This document shows positions 1-8,055 of a stretch of DNA of 47,106 nucleotides, piece after piece. Every line of letters begins with the position of its first letter. Position 1 is the stretch's first letter. Both the position numbers and the translations under genes were made by a program. The notes below the pieces were generated by a model. That model was not told the origin of the DNA. It saw only the letters and a program-made list of their open reading frames with translations, and made no database searches. This DNA comes from Thermovirgaceae bacterium (GTDB taxonomy: Bacteria; Synergistota; Synergistia; Synergistales; Thermovirgaceae), in NCBI GenBank assembly GCA_030656095.1, contig JAUSOU010000101.1, positions 1-47,106 on the forward strand, given 5' to 3'.

Positions 1-2
1 TG

Positions 3-35
3 AAAAAATCCAGCCCCGGGGGGCTGGATTTTTTT
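3..35. terminator. Bidirectional intrinsic terminator
   Basis: A perfect 15-bp stem (AAAAAATCCAGCCCC pairing with GGGGCTGGATTTTTT) with a 2-base loop, A-run on one side and T-run on the other. It lies just past the stop of the minus-strand gene at 58-459 and would end that transcript; the A/T symmetry lets it act on a plus-strand transcript from outside the window too. Confidence 0.85.
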
Positions 36-57
36 ATGATCCCGTACAAGGAAAATG

Positions 58-459
58 TCAAAAAGCGAAAATTCCCAGGCAGATGATCGCGAAACCCATG
101 CAGTAGACGAACCCCGCAAGTCCCAAAGAAAAGACCCTCCCCCGATCCATAAGAGAGACCATGATCTTCCTGGTCTGGCGGTATCTGAAAAGCAACAGGT
201 AAAATTTAGGGATCGCGAGAGTGATGTAAAGAGTCATGACCCAGGAAAGGTGTACCGAGGTCGTGAGCTCCGCATACCAGGTGACGAGAACCAGAAATAC
301 CGAAGCGGCGCCGGCAACCCAAAACCAGACGGGCTGTTCCTCGGGGTAGACAACCTCCCGCAGAAAATCGATCCACCGCTCTCCCCTCATCGCCACGAAA
401 GGCGCCACGGTAAGCATGACAGTTCCGAAGAAAAGCGCGAGAAACTGGAAGTACAACAT
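58..459 (-). CDS. Small multi-pass membrane protein, unknown function
   Basis: 133 residues when started at the internal ATG (MLYFQF), which has a strong GGAGGAG ribosome site a few bases upstream; the longer 159-residue ORF of the track would start inside the upstream gene's stop region and adds a non-hydrophobic tail, so it is rejected. Four hydrophobic stretches are visible (about residues 3-22, 43-62, 68-88 and 112-132), with a short charged loop (RYRQTRK) before the last. I recognise no family. It is 23 bp downstream of the gene at 483-884 on the same strand and ends at an intrinsic terminator, so the two form a short operon. Membrane location is inferred from hydrophobicity only. Confidence 0.7.
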   Translation of the reverse strand: MLYFQFLALFFGTVMLTVAPFVAMRGERWIDFLREVVYPEEQPVWFWVAGAASVFLVLVTWYAELTTSVHLSWVMTLYITLAIPKFYLLLFRYRQTRKIMVSLMDRGRVFSLGLAGFVYCMGFAIICLGIFAF

Positions 460-482
460 CTTTTCTCCTCCCCTCTGGAGTT

Positions 483-884
483 CTAGCCTTCCCGTTCTTC
501 GGGCGTTATCGTACCATCGGGCCGGATGGGCTCGCACGAACCCTTTGCCGGTTCCACTTTGAACCAGTATCCGACCGGATCGCCGATCTTGAATCCGTCC
601 TCGTTGAGCCGCCTGATGGTGTAACTCACGATAAAGACGCCCTTCTCACCGGTTTCCTCGATCCCCCAACCGAGCAGTTTGAATTTGCTCTCCTGGTGGG
701 TCCTGGACACGAATGCATCGATGGTTTCTTTGGGAAGATACTCTCTCTTCACAAGCTCGATGGCCTCGACCTTCGTGTTAACCTTCAAAACGAACAGGGC
801 GTACGTTGCCAGGCAGGCCAAGGTGAATGCCACGATCAGCAGAAGAGCCTTTTTCCCGAAAGTTAATCCGCTTTTCTTTGCCAT
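483..884 (-). CDS. Small single-pass anchored protein, unknown function
   Basis: 133 residues. An N-terminal basic segment (MAKKSGLTFGKK) is followed by one hydrophobic helix (about residues 13-33) and a soluble domain of about 95 residues rich in charged residues with alternating beta-type pattern (GVFIVSYTIRRL, VGYWFKVEP). The topology suggests an inner-membrane anchor with a periplasmic domain. No family recognised. First gene of a two-gene operon with 58-459. Upstream on the minus strand is a perfect TTGACA (941-946 as TGTCAA) but the matching -10 is poor, so the promoter is only suggestive. The start ATG has a weak GCAGG site nearby. Confidence 0.65.
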   Translation of the reverse strand: MAKKSGLTFGKKALLLIVAFTLACLATYALFVLKVNTKVEAIELVKREYLPKETIDAFVSRTHQESKFKLLGWGIEETGEKGVFIVSYTIRRLNEDGFKIGDPVGYWFKVEPAKGSCEPIRPDGTITPEEREG

Positions 885-955
885 CCCTGCAGGTCACCCC
901 CTTTTTCAATATTATGCCATAACGGCTCCATCTTTAAACCTGTCAATATCACTTA

Positions 956-984
956 TTGCAGGGATTTTTTGCATTTGGTAGACT
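956..984 (+). promoter_or_regulatory. Candidate sigma-70 promoter for the large exported protein
   Basis: TTGCAG, 17-bp spacer, TAGACT, ending 28 bp before the ATG at 1013. Matches consensus at 4/6 and 4/6 with ideal spacing. It shares the 128-bp divergent gap with the minus-strand operon at 58-884. Confidence 0.5.
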
Positions 985-1012
985 AAAATGCGAAGCAGGG
1001 GGTTGATATTCC

Positions 1013-4000
1013 ATGACGGCAAGAAAATTGATGCATTCCTTGATACTTGTATCTATCGCGGGCGCGCTCTTTCTGGCCTGCTGTGACGTGTTTTCCAGCG
1101 AAGCGCTTGCCGCCCCATCCTGGCTCCAGGTTGGGCAACCGGTTCCCGCTCAGTTTGCCTTCAGCGGAGAAGTTCCCTCCATGGAAGAGCTGCGCGAGGC
1201 TTTTATCCGGAGGTTCGGGACTGATCCATCGAAATGGCCCGATGAGTTCCGCCGCATTCACGAGACCCAGGTGGCTTTCAACAAGCGGGCCCTTGCGAGT
1301 TCAAAATTTCAGGGGCAGTTCGGCAGGGAGGCGCTGGATAAGATCAGGGTCCAGGCCGAGGATCCAGTCGGCTACTGGGTCCGCTCGCTATACGACGGGT
1401 GGGGTTTCGAGGAGTGGTTCAACCACGATCACCTTACGGTCCAGAGGGTTCCAAGAGCCCTCCTGGGCCGCTTTCTCAACGAGTTGTTTCCGTTGATGTG
1501 GAGGGACATCAGGAGCATCATCCACGTCCAGGAGCTGATGCTTGGATTTCCCGACGCCAAGTTCGTTCCGTACAATAGCTACGACGGTCAGGTTCTTCAT
1601 CTGAGAAAGCGCGATGTTCTTGAATACAATGGCCTAATCGAGAAGGCCGCCAATAAGTACATCAGGGAAAACGATTTCCTGATGCTTCTTCTGATGCCTG
1701 AGCGCATCGACACAAACTGGGTCGGTGACGCTGGACTGGAAGCCTCTCTGGTCAGCAGGGCAAAAAAACTCTCGGGAAGAATCCAGGATGTCGTCCGGAA
1801 TATGGACCGGAGTTTCAGGGAGTCTTTTTACAAGGCGGTTCCCCGCCTGACGTACTCATGGAACGAGGAACCGTGGTCGGAAAACCACGTTGTCCTGGAC
1901 GGGAAACCAAAGAAGAGATCGGCCAACGTTGATCTCCTTGGCGTCAGCACCCGGATCGAACACCCCTTCATTGGAGAAAAGACAACGGTTAAAGACCAGA
2001 AGATCCTTTCGGGCGCGGCGCTGAAACTGCAGTGGGGAACCGCACCGGTTCACTCGTCCGAGTTTGACAAGGGTGCCGTTGTCGCAAAAATCTCCTCACG
2101 GTACATGATAGCCAAAAAACAGTATGGGGAATCAAAGGAGTTCGTGCTCTCTCTCTACCTTGACCATGTCTCCGGATTCGGCCACGAGGTCGCCTTCACT
2201 CCCGCCGACGGGCCGCCCTACCCCGAGGGAATCGGCGAGGAGATCATGAATGCGGTCACCGCGGCCTTTTTCGAAGCCGCTGAGACCCTGTACGGCAAAT
2301 CATCCATGAACGAGCCGCAGGCCCTGAATGTTCCCGGTACTCAGGTTCTCGGTCCCGCTTCAGTCAGAAAGGTCCTCCTGAAACCTCCAAAAGAAAAGCG
2401 CCTCAATGTAATTGGCGATGAGCCGCGCGGATCTTCATTTACCGTCAGCGTCTGGGATGGAAGAAAAAAATTTCCCCATGCGGAGGTTTCGGTAAGGAAA
2501 CCGGAGGTAGGTTCTCTCTCGTCGAAAAACGCGACGGGAGGAGATGAGAAATGGCTGTTTATCACTACCGGCCCGCTTGGTGATGCCGAAGTCGTCTATG
2601 ATCCGCCTTCGAATTCGGAACTCAAGACGCTAGGGCCAATCCAGTGGGATGTCGTAATCGTGGTCGAAGATACCCTCGGAGGAGAAGGATCTTCGCTCAC
2701 CCTGAAAGTGATAAGGCCCAGGGACATCGACATCACGGCGGAACATGCCGTATTGCCGGCCGATCCCTCCTTTGCAAACCCGGTCCGTTTCCGTTTCGAC
2801 GGGAAGGGGCCCGGGAGCGACCCTTCCGAAAGATTCCGGATAAAGATAAGGGCCTTGAGCGGCATGGGGGTGTTGTCCACGAAGCGAGGCGATATAGGAG
2901 GCAGGAGTACCCTCGCCCTTGAGATCGAAGCCGACAGGGAGCACGAACTCTTTTACAGGTGGCTGGGTGACAGGAAGCTCAAGGGGCCCGTCGCCGAAAC
3001 CCTTCTTTTCGAGGTTCCGGAACTCGAGATAAAGGGCTCTGTGACCTTTTCGGTGGGAGTTGCCCCATACATTCATTCGCCGCAGGGGACGCACCCGGAC
3101 ATAAAGCAGCCAGGTCTTTTCATCCCCCTCAAGGTCTACGTCCAGGACGAGTATCACCCCGATCTGGACATGGCGGCGTTCCTGAAGGCCTTTGGACTCA
3201 AACCGGTTCTAGATATCAGGCAGGTTAGTTTCGAGCCCGTGGAATCGGACGGCTCAAAAAGCAGCCAGATCCTTGAAGCGATACTGCAGCACATCAAGGG
3301 GGCTGAACTGCCCCGGGATGTGCAATCCCTGGAACCGGAATCATGGTCTCTGGTCAAGGAATCCGGTTCCAGGTGGTTTATCGCGGGTGATACCCCCGGT
3401 GGGGATTACTCCTCGGAAAATGTCATTCCGGGCGTCATCCCCTGGGAATACGGTGACTACACCTTCAGGATAAGCATGAATCTCGAGGATACAAGAGGGG
3501 TTTCCGTTGAACCTCTAAGGCGGACGATGACGAGCATACTGCACGTTCGCCCTTTCGCGCCATCCTCCGGTGACGGCCAGGCGGACCTCATCCTTCCGTT
3601 GATACTCGCCTTCTCCGCAATATTTCCCGGAGAGGATACCCGGCAATTTGCAGCCAAAAGCAGGAACCTTCTCCAAAAGGGCGATTTTGAAGCCGTTTCT
3701 GTCGCCCTGGGGGAGCAGTTTTCCCAGCGGCTCTCATGGTCTTCCATATCGGATCTTGCAAACGCGGCTGACCGGGAACGCCTGGTTAAACTCGTCGCCA
3801 AGGCACACGGGATTTCCGGAGCTTCTCTGTCAGAGGATATAGTGAATGAATCTATCTTCCGCACCAAGCGCAACTTCCTCTGCGCCGTGGCAGGGGTTTA
3901 TGCGGAATCATTCCTTTCCGGGGGCTACGATCTGTCCCGCCTTGCGGAAGGTCCCTCTTCCGGGGCGAACGGTTCGGAGGTCCTTATCCTCGAGATGATC

Positions 4001-4336
4001 AAGTGTTTTCTCGAGGGTTACGGAGAATACGGGATCGTCGCCCTGACAAATGAAAACATCCGGTCTCTCGAGGTCTACACAGAATCAGGCGAGAGGCTCA
4101 CAGAGTTCCCAGGCCAGGTTTTCGGCGGGGGAGACGACTCCAGGAGGATCTTCAACGGGAAACACTCGGTTGTGATCCCCTTCAGGCTCGGCGAGAATCT
4201 TATGATAACTCTTCGAGGCAATGGAGAACCCGTCGATGCGATAAAGATCCTCCCCAACGGCATCAACGTCCAGCGGTACGGCTTCCGTCCGGGGAGCGAA
4301 ACCATCAACGTCTACGGCGATGTGGTGAGGCCGTAA
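1013..4336 (+). CDS. Large exported protein of unknown function (1107 aa)
   Basis: N-terminus has a basic start, a hydrophobic core (SLILVSIAGALFLACC) and an SEALAA-type cleavage site near residue 33, so it is exported; LFLAC is close to but not a good lipobox, leaving a lipoprotein possible. The mature part is long, without further membrane segments. The middle (about residues 470-900) is rich in short beta-strand-like stretches with Gly/Pro turns, resembling repeated Ig-like or beta-sandwich domains (for example TVSVWDGRKKFPHAEVSVRKPEVG), and the N-terminal 400 residues are more helical. No catalytic motif recognised. The last 70 residues look like a beta-rich C-terminal domain. The stop codon TAA lies inside the octamer repeat that follows. 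No gene partner on its strand; function is not inferred. Confidence 0.8.
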   Translation: MTARKLMHSLILVSIAGALFLACCDVFSSEALAAPSWLQVGQPVPAQFAFSGEVPSMEELREAFIRRFGTDPSKWPDEFRRIHETQVAFNKRALASSKFQGQFGREALDKIRVQAEDPVGYWVRSLYDGWGFEEWFNHDHLTVQRVPRALLGRFLNELFPLMWRDIRSIIHVQELMLGFPDAKFVPYNSYDGQVLHLRKRDVLEYNGLIEKAANKYIRENDFLMLLLMPERIDTNWVGDAGLEASLVSRAKKLSGRIQDVVRNMDRSFRESFYKAVPRLTYSWNEEPWSENHVVLDGKPKKRSANVDLLGVSTRIEHPFIGEKTTVKDQKILSGAALKLQWGTAPVHSSEFDKGAVVAKISSRYMIAKKQYGESKEFVLSLYLDHVSGFGHEVAFTPADGPPYPEGIGEEIMNAVTAAFFEAAETLYGKSSMNEPQALNVPGTQVLGPASVRKVLLKPPKEKRLNVIGDEPRGSSFTVSVWDGRKKFPHAEVSVRKPEVGSLSSKNATGGDEKWLFITTGPLGDAEVVYDPPSNSELKTLGPIQWDVVIVVEDTLGGEGSSLTLKVIRPRDIDITAEHAVLPADPSFANPVRFRFDGKGPGSDPSERFRIKIRALSGMGVLSTKRGDIGGRSTLALEIEADREHELFYRWLGDRKLKGPVAETLLFEVPELEIKGSVTFSVGVAPYIHSPQGTHPDIKQPGLFIPLKVYVQDEYHPDLDMAAFLKAFGLKPVLDIRQVSFEPVESDGSKSSQILEAILQHIKGAELPRDVQSLEPESWSLVKESGSRWFIAGDTPGGDYSSENVIPGVIPWEYGDYTFRISMNLEDTRGVSVEPLRRTMTSILHVRPFAPSSGDGQADLILPLILAFSAIFPGEDTRQFAAKSRNLLQKGDFEAVSVALGEQFSQRLSWSSISDLANAADRERLVKLVAKAHGISGASLSEDIVNESIFRTKRNFLCAVAGVYAESFLSGGYDLSRLAEGPSSGANGSEVLILEMIKCFLEGYGEYGIVALTNENIRSLEVYTESGERLTEFPGQVFGGGDDSRRIFNGKHSVVIPFRLGENLMITLRGNGEPVDAIKILPNGINVQRYGFRPGSETINVYGDVVRP

Positions 4337-4517
4337 CTCGTGACTCGTAACTCGTAACTTGGAAAAACCCAAAATGAAAACGCAAAACCAGATAAATCAC
4401 GAAAAAGCAGGGCCGAGTCTATAGACTCCGGCCCTGCTTGGTGTCTTGGAAAATTTCCAGATTCAACTCTGCAGCTCTTGCCTTTTCGAGTCACGAGTTA
4501 CGAGTCACGCGTTACGG
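4333..4517. repeat. Octamer repeat cassette, inverted blocks around a terminator
   Basis: Left block 4333-4360 is tandem GTAACTCG/GTGACTCG units and contains the stop codon of the 1013 gene; right block 4486-4517 is the reverse-complement form (CGAGTCACGAGTTACG and so on) and ends 7 bp from the stop of the convergent gene at 4524. Between them are an A-rich segment and a terminator hairpin. The two blocks can pair into one long imperfect stem. Confidence 0.85.
4402..4437 (-). terminator. Intrinsic terminator of the racemase gene
   Basis: Stem of about 13 bp (GCAGGGCC-GAGTC pairing with GACTCCGGCCCTGC, one bulged base). Read on the minus strand it is followed by TTTTTC, so it serves the minus-strand gene at 4524-5534. 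Confidence 0.7.
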
Positions 4518-4523
4518 TTTTTC

Positions 4524-5534
4524 CTATTTCGTCATCAAAAACCCCGTTCCCATCTCGTCGTTTTTCTGCTGGAGCAGGAAGTTGAACCCTGTCACGCTGG
4601 CTCTCCCCCGGATGAACGGGAGAACGGTTTCATAACCCCCGATCTTTGGCCCCGGCTGGTAGTGGCCGTGGAAAACGCTGCCCACGACGCTCTCGTGATC
4701 GAACACCTCTCCCGGTTTAAGCAGCCCCTTGGCGGCCAGGAGCGCCATCTTCGCGCAGGTGCCTGTCCCGCACGGCGAGCGGTCCACGTTGCTCTCTCCG
4801 AAAAGCACGCAGTTCTTGGTTGGTTTTCCCGGGCGCTCAAGGGCGAACTCGGTGAGTCCAATGGTGTTGATGTGTTTTTCGGTCGGATGCTGGACCGGCA
4901 CTGCCCGGTTGACCTCCCTGAGGATCTCCAGGCCGAGCCTGAGAAGTTCCGGGACCTCCTCGCGCTCGAGTGTCAGGCCAAGCTCCTCTGCGTGTACAAT
5001 AGCGAAGAAGTTTCCGCCGAACGCTATATCGAGATGGATCTTCTTTCCGCCCCGCGAGGGTACCGCAAGCTCAACGTCGCGCTTGAAGACAAAGGCCGGA
5101 ACGTTGGCCAGGGTCACATCCCCTACAACCCCGTTCTTAACCTCGACCTTGAGACGGATCTGCCCGACCGGTGTGTCCAGAACCACCTCGGTGTGCGGCT
5201 CGGTCCGCGGAACCATGCCGAGCTCAACAAGGGCGTTGGCCGTCCCTATGGAACCGTGGCCGCACATGGAAACCCCGTCGCCGGAATCCATGAAAAGCAC
5301 TCCGTAGTGCGAATCTTCGCGCTCGGGAGGGGTCAGAAACGCCCCGAACATGTCGCCGTGACCCCGGGGCTCGTGCATGACGAAATTGCGGAAGTCGGAA
5401 AGGTTTTCCTTGAGGTAGGCCCATTTTTCGCTCATGGTTTTTCCCGGGAGGTGAGGCCCCCCTCCGATGATAATGCGGGTGGGTTCTCCTCCTGTGTGGG
5501 TGTCCACAACTGCGGTGGCGCGTACTATCTCCAT
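4524..5534 (-). CDS. Proline racemase / 4-hydroxyproline 2-epimerase family
   Basis: 336 residues, the usual family length. Cofactor-independent inversion at C-alpha of proline or hydroxyproline by two cysteines. Both are present: Cys91 in MCGHGSIG and Cys255 in DRSPCGTGTC, so it is a racemase/epimerase and not the Thr-type 3-hydroxyproline dehydratase of the same fold. A good AAAGGAGA ribosome site precedes the ATG. It is divergent from the FAD oxidoreductase at 5740 and near the HypD operon, which argues for (hydroxy)proline as substrate. Two roles are possible: trans-4-hydroxy-L-proline to cis-4-hydroxy-D-proline (then oxidised by the neighbour), or L- to D-proline after HypD. I cannot decide from sequence alone, so no symbol is given. 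Confidence 0.9.
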   Translation of the reverse strand: MEIVRATAVVDTHTGGEPTRIIIGGGPHLPGKTMSEKWAYLKENLSDFRNFVMHEPRGHGDMFGAFLTPPEREDSHYGVLFMDSGDGVSMCGHGSIGTANALVELGMVPRTEPHTEVVLDTPVGQIRLKVEVKNGVVGDVTLANVPAFVFKRDVELAVPSRGGKKIHLDIAFGGNFFAIVHAEELGLTLEREEVPELLRLGLEILREVNRAVPVQHPTEKHINTIGLTEFALERPGKPTKNCVLFGESNVDRSPCGTGTCAKMALLAAKGLLKPGEVFDHESVVGSVFHGHYQPGPKIGGYETVLPFIRGRASVTGFNFLLQQKNDEMGTGFLMTK

Positions 5535-5621
5535 TGAATACCGTCTCCTTTCGAGTAATGGCTCTTGTAAAAATTAGTTCAACAAGCATTGCTGGTCGTA
5601 CCAAAAGTGCAAAACACGGTT

Positions 5622-5650
5622 TGACTGCTGGGGCCGGAATAAATAGAATC
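5622..5650 (+). promoter_or_regulatory. Sigma-70 promoter for the FAD oxidoreductase
   Basis: TTGACT, 17-bp spacer, TAGAAT: one mismatch in each hexamer at ideal spacing. It lies in the divergent gap and would start transcription near 5657, about 83 bp before the ATG at 5740. Confidence 0.7.
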
Positions 5651-5739
5651 ATGTATCGGGTCCTTATGATTATATGCACGTTCCTTGATTGAGGCAATTT
5701 TTTGGGTCTTTATTTTTTCCATGGAAGGAGTCGGAAAAC

Positions 5740-6885
5740 ATGGGTCGCAATACTGCGGATGTGGCGATAATTGGAGGCGGGGTTCACGGGTGTTCCATCG
5801 CCTACCACCTCGCGAAACGGGGAGTCAAAGCGGTTTTATTCGAGAGGGACTATCTCTCGTCCGGTTCCAGCGGCAGAAGCGCCGCCGGTCTCCGGTACCA
5901 GTTCGGGACAGAGGTCAATTGCCGCCTGTCTATGTACAACATGGAAAAGATACCGCATCTGCGTGAGGAACTGGAGTACGGAGCCGACCTTGAATACGAT
6001 CCCGCCGGTTACCTCTGGATCGCATACAGCGACTCGCAGCTCGATCAGCTCAAAAAGAACGTGGCGCTTCAGAACTCTCTGGGGATTGAATCGGTCATTC
6101 TCAATCCCGCAGGGGTCAAGGAAGTGGCTCCCGGCCTCAATATCGAAGGGATGCTTGGAGCAAGCTTCAACCAGAAGGACGGGCACGTCAACCCGCACAC
6201 CATGAACTTTGCCTACGGCGACGCCGCCAGACGTCTCGGGGCCGAGATCCATACCAAGACCGCAGTAACGGGTCTTCTGACGGACAACAAAAAGGTCTGG
6301 GGAGTCAAGACGGACAAGGGCGAATGGGAGGCCGGGGCTGTGGTTTGCGCAGTTAACGCCTGGTCCCCCGAGGTCTGCGGATGGTGCGGTCTTGAGGTGC
6401 CTATCGTGGCCGAACGTCACCAGATACTCATCACCGAGCCGGTCGAGAGAATGAAGCACCCCATGACCCTCTGCCTCGATGACGGCAGCTACTTCAAGCA
6501 ATGCCCGAACGGAACATTCATGCTCGGGTGGGGCAACCCGGAGGAGAAAAAAGACACCAGTTACGCATCCTCCTGGCAGTTCCTGGAAGAGGTATCCAAA
6601 AGAGTCGTCGCGAAGATGCCGTGCCTTGCCGGGGTGAGGGTTGTACGCCAGTGGACCGGTCCCTACGCGATCACGCCGGACGAGCAGACCATCATGGGCA
6701 AGACTCCCGTCGAGAACTTCTTCTTCGTAGGCGGGTGGAGCGGGCACGGACTACAGTTTGCCCCATCTGCGGGGCGTATCATGTCCGAGATCGTCATGGG
6801 CGAGGAGCCCTTCCTGGATGTAAGCCCCTTCCGTTTCAGCAGGTTCGAGGAAGGCTGTCTCTTCCCCGAACCCGCCTGCATCTAG
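5740..6885 (+). CDS. FAD-dependent amine/amino-acid oxidoreductase (DAO family)
   Basis: 381 residues from the ATG at 5740, chosen because GGAAGGAG sits 9 bp upstream and the Rossmann motif then begins at the expected place; the track's earlier start adds 17 residues without a ribosome site. Residues 7-30 carry the FAD dinucleotide motif VAIIGGGVHGCSIAYHLAKRG, followed by FERD and a C-terminal FAD contact (FFVGGWSGHGLQFAPSAG). Overall it resembles the sarcosine oxidase beta / D-amino-acid and hydroxyproline dehydrogenase group. Beside a proline racemase/hydroxyproline epimerase, the likely substrate is D-proline or cis-4-hydroxy-D-proline, giving the pyrroline; this is inference. It ends at a strong terminator. 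Confidence 0.85.
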   Translation: MGRNTADVAIIGGGVHGCSIAYHLAKRGVKAVLFERDYLSSGSSGRSAAGLRYQFGTEVNCRLSMYNMEKIPHLREELEYGADLEYDPAGYLWIAYSDSQLDQLKKNVALQNSLGIESVILNPAGVKEVAPGLNIEGMLGASFNQKDGHVNPHTMNFAYGDAARRLGAEIHTKTAVTGLLTDNKKVWGVKTDKGEWEAGAVVCAVNAWSPEVCGWCGLEVPIVAERHQILITEPVERMKHPMTLCLDDGSYFKQCPNGTFMLGWGNPEEKKDTSYASSWQFLEEVSKRVVAKMPCLAGVRVVRQWTGPYAITPDEQTIMGKTPVENFFFVGGWSGHGLQFAPSAGRIMSEIVMGEEPFLDVSPFRFSRFEEGCLFPEPACI

Positions 6886-6896
6886 TTTTTTAAAAC

Positions 6897-6939
6897 AAAA
6901 AGACACCGGGGGCCTGTCCGATGCCTCCGGTGTCTTTTT
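6897..6939. terminator. Bidirectional terminator between convergent genes
   Basis: AAAAAGACACCGG pairs with CCGGTGTCTTTTT (13 bp, extended by further partial pairing), with a following T-run. It separates the oxidoreductase (plus) from arnD (minus) and can serve both. Confidence 0.9.
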
Positions 6940-6961
6940 GTTTTTCCTTATGATTGCCTGT

Positions 6962-7855
6962 TCAGACAGATTGAACCGCCACTGCCCCCGCCCTTCCCGA
7001 AATCTCCAGGTTCCTGACATCGCATATCGGAAGTTTCGCAAGGCCGGATCCGGAAATAGATTCTCCTACTGGCGTGAGGAATATTCCGGCATCCAGGCAG
7101 CGGACAACAAGATCCTCCAGAAGATGGATCTTGGATCGCCCCTCCATCTCGGCATGAATGGTATGAACGCTCAGCCCTGGACGGATAAGTTTCAGGTAGT
7201 GGTCGTTGACGCTTCCGTCGTCGATGCCGGAAGCGCCGTAGATCTCGTCCATCGTAGGAAGTGTGGTGGGAACCTGCGGGGTTTTAAAAGCTTCGCAGCC
7301 CATCCGCGGGAGAAACGGGAAGCTTCCCCTGGTGTCGCTGCAGTAGTCGAAGCCGTACTCATCCTGCATTCCAAGGCTTGCCCCGGTGACCTTCCACGCC
7401 GGGGCGGCGCAGCAGCGGGGGGGTTTTCCCGCGAGCGACGAGAACATCTCGAAGGCCCTGGCGAAATCATCCCGCATCGCCGTTTCGGGCATAGAGTCCA
7501 GGGTGTCCTGCCACGCGACGTGGTCCCAGGCGTGAATGCCGCACTCGTGCCCTTCGCCGACAGCCCGCCGGAAGATATCAGGATCACGGGGAACAATAAG
7601 AGGCGCGGGGAGCAGGGTTCCGTACATCATCGTCGTGAGGCCGTAGGTCCCCGGCGCGTTTGTGCGGAGCATCTTTTTCACGAACCCTTTTCTGAAGATC
7701 CTTCTTATCGCCTTGCCGGAGTTGTCGGGTCCGAACGAGAAGTAGAAGGATGCCCTCACGCCATGCTTTTTGAGGAGTGAAAGCATTGCCGGAACCCCGT
7801 CCAGATACCCTTTCAGCGTGTCCACGTCAACCTTCAGCGCGAGAACAGCCTTCAT
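6962..7855 (-). CDS. arnD: ArnD-like deformylase of undecaprenyl-phosphate-L-Ara4FN
   Basis: Polysaccharide-deacetylase (NodB) fold of 297 residues. Removes the formyl group from undecaprenyl-phosphate 4-formamido-arabinose on the periplasmic side, committing the sugar to ArnT. The N-terminus (LKVDVDT, then FYFSFGPDNSGKAIRR), the HECGIHAWDHVAWQ stretch with metal-binding histidines, and VHTIHAEMEG match E. coli ArnD as I recall it and differ from general chitin deacetylases. The ORF's first ATG abuts the GGAGGG site; the second ATG (7855) has correct spacing and is chosen. It is separated from the other arn genes (15810-22317) by the HypD operon, which is unusual since arnD normally sits inside the cluster. 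Confidence 0.9.
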   Translation of the reverse strand: MKAVLALKVDVDTLKGYLDGVPAMLSLLKKHGVRASFYFSFGPDNSGKAIRRIFRKGFVKKMLRTNAPGTYGLTTMMYGTLLPAPLIVPRDPDIFRRAVGEGHECGIHAWDHVAWQDTLDSMPETAMRDDFARAFEMFSSLAGKPPRCCAAPAWKVTGASLGMQDEYGFDYCSDTRGSFPFLPRMGCEAFKTPQVPTTLPTMDEIYGASGIDDGSVNDHYLKLIRPGLSVHTIHAEMEGRSKIHLLEDLVVRCLDAGIFLTPVGESISGSGLAKLPICDVRNLEISGRAGAVAVQSV

Positions 7856-7898
7856 CGTCATCCCTCCGGAGGCAATTGTAGCAGGGGGACCGAAGGGC

Positions 7899-7998
7899 CG
7901 TAACTCGTGACTCGTAACTGGTGACTAGTAAGAACAAAAGAAACCATAGATTTTTAATCCTTAAAATGGGTTTCCGGGTAAAAGGTAACGAGTCACGC
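7899..7998. repeat. Octamer repeat pair in divergent gap
   Basis: Left block 7899-7930 (GTAACTCGTGACTCGTAACTGGTGACTAG) and a short right block 7984-7998 (GGTAACGAGTCACGC), separated by an A/T-rich stretch without a clear hairpin. This is the one site that lies between two gene starts (arnD and the GntR gene) and not behind a stop codon. Confidence 0.75.
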
Positions 7999-8000
7999 AC

Positions 8001-8036
8001 TTGAAAGTCCCTGATATCTGATATATCATATATCTG
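8001..8036 (+). promoter_or_regulatory. Promoter with overlapping palindromic operator
   Basis: TTGAAA (8001-8006), 17-bp spacer, TATCAT (8024-8029). The perfect palindrome TGATATATCA (8019-8028) covers the -10, and related half-sites (TGATATC at 8012, TATATC at 8029) flank it. This is the arrangement expected for autorepression by the GntR-family product that starts 20 bp downstream. Confidence 0.6.
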
Positions 8037-8055
8037 TAACGGGAGGAGGCGCGAA

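Noticed and set aside
4446-5537. 363-aa plus-strand ORF
   Set aside because: Antisense shadow of the racemase gene, which has both catalytic motifs and a ribosome site; the shadow protein has no recognisable domain.
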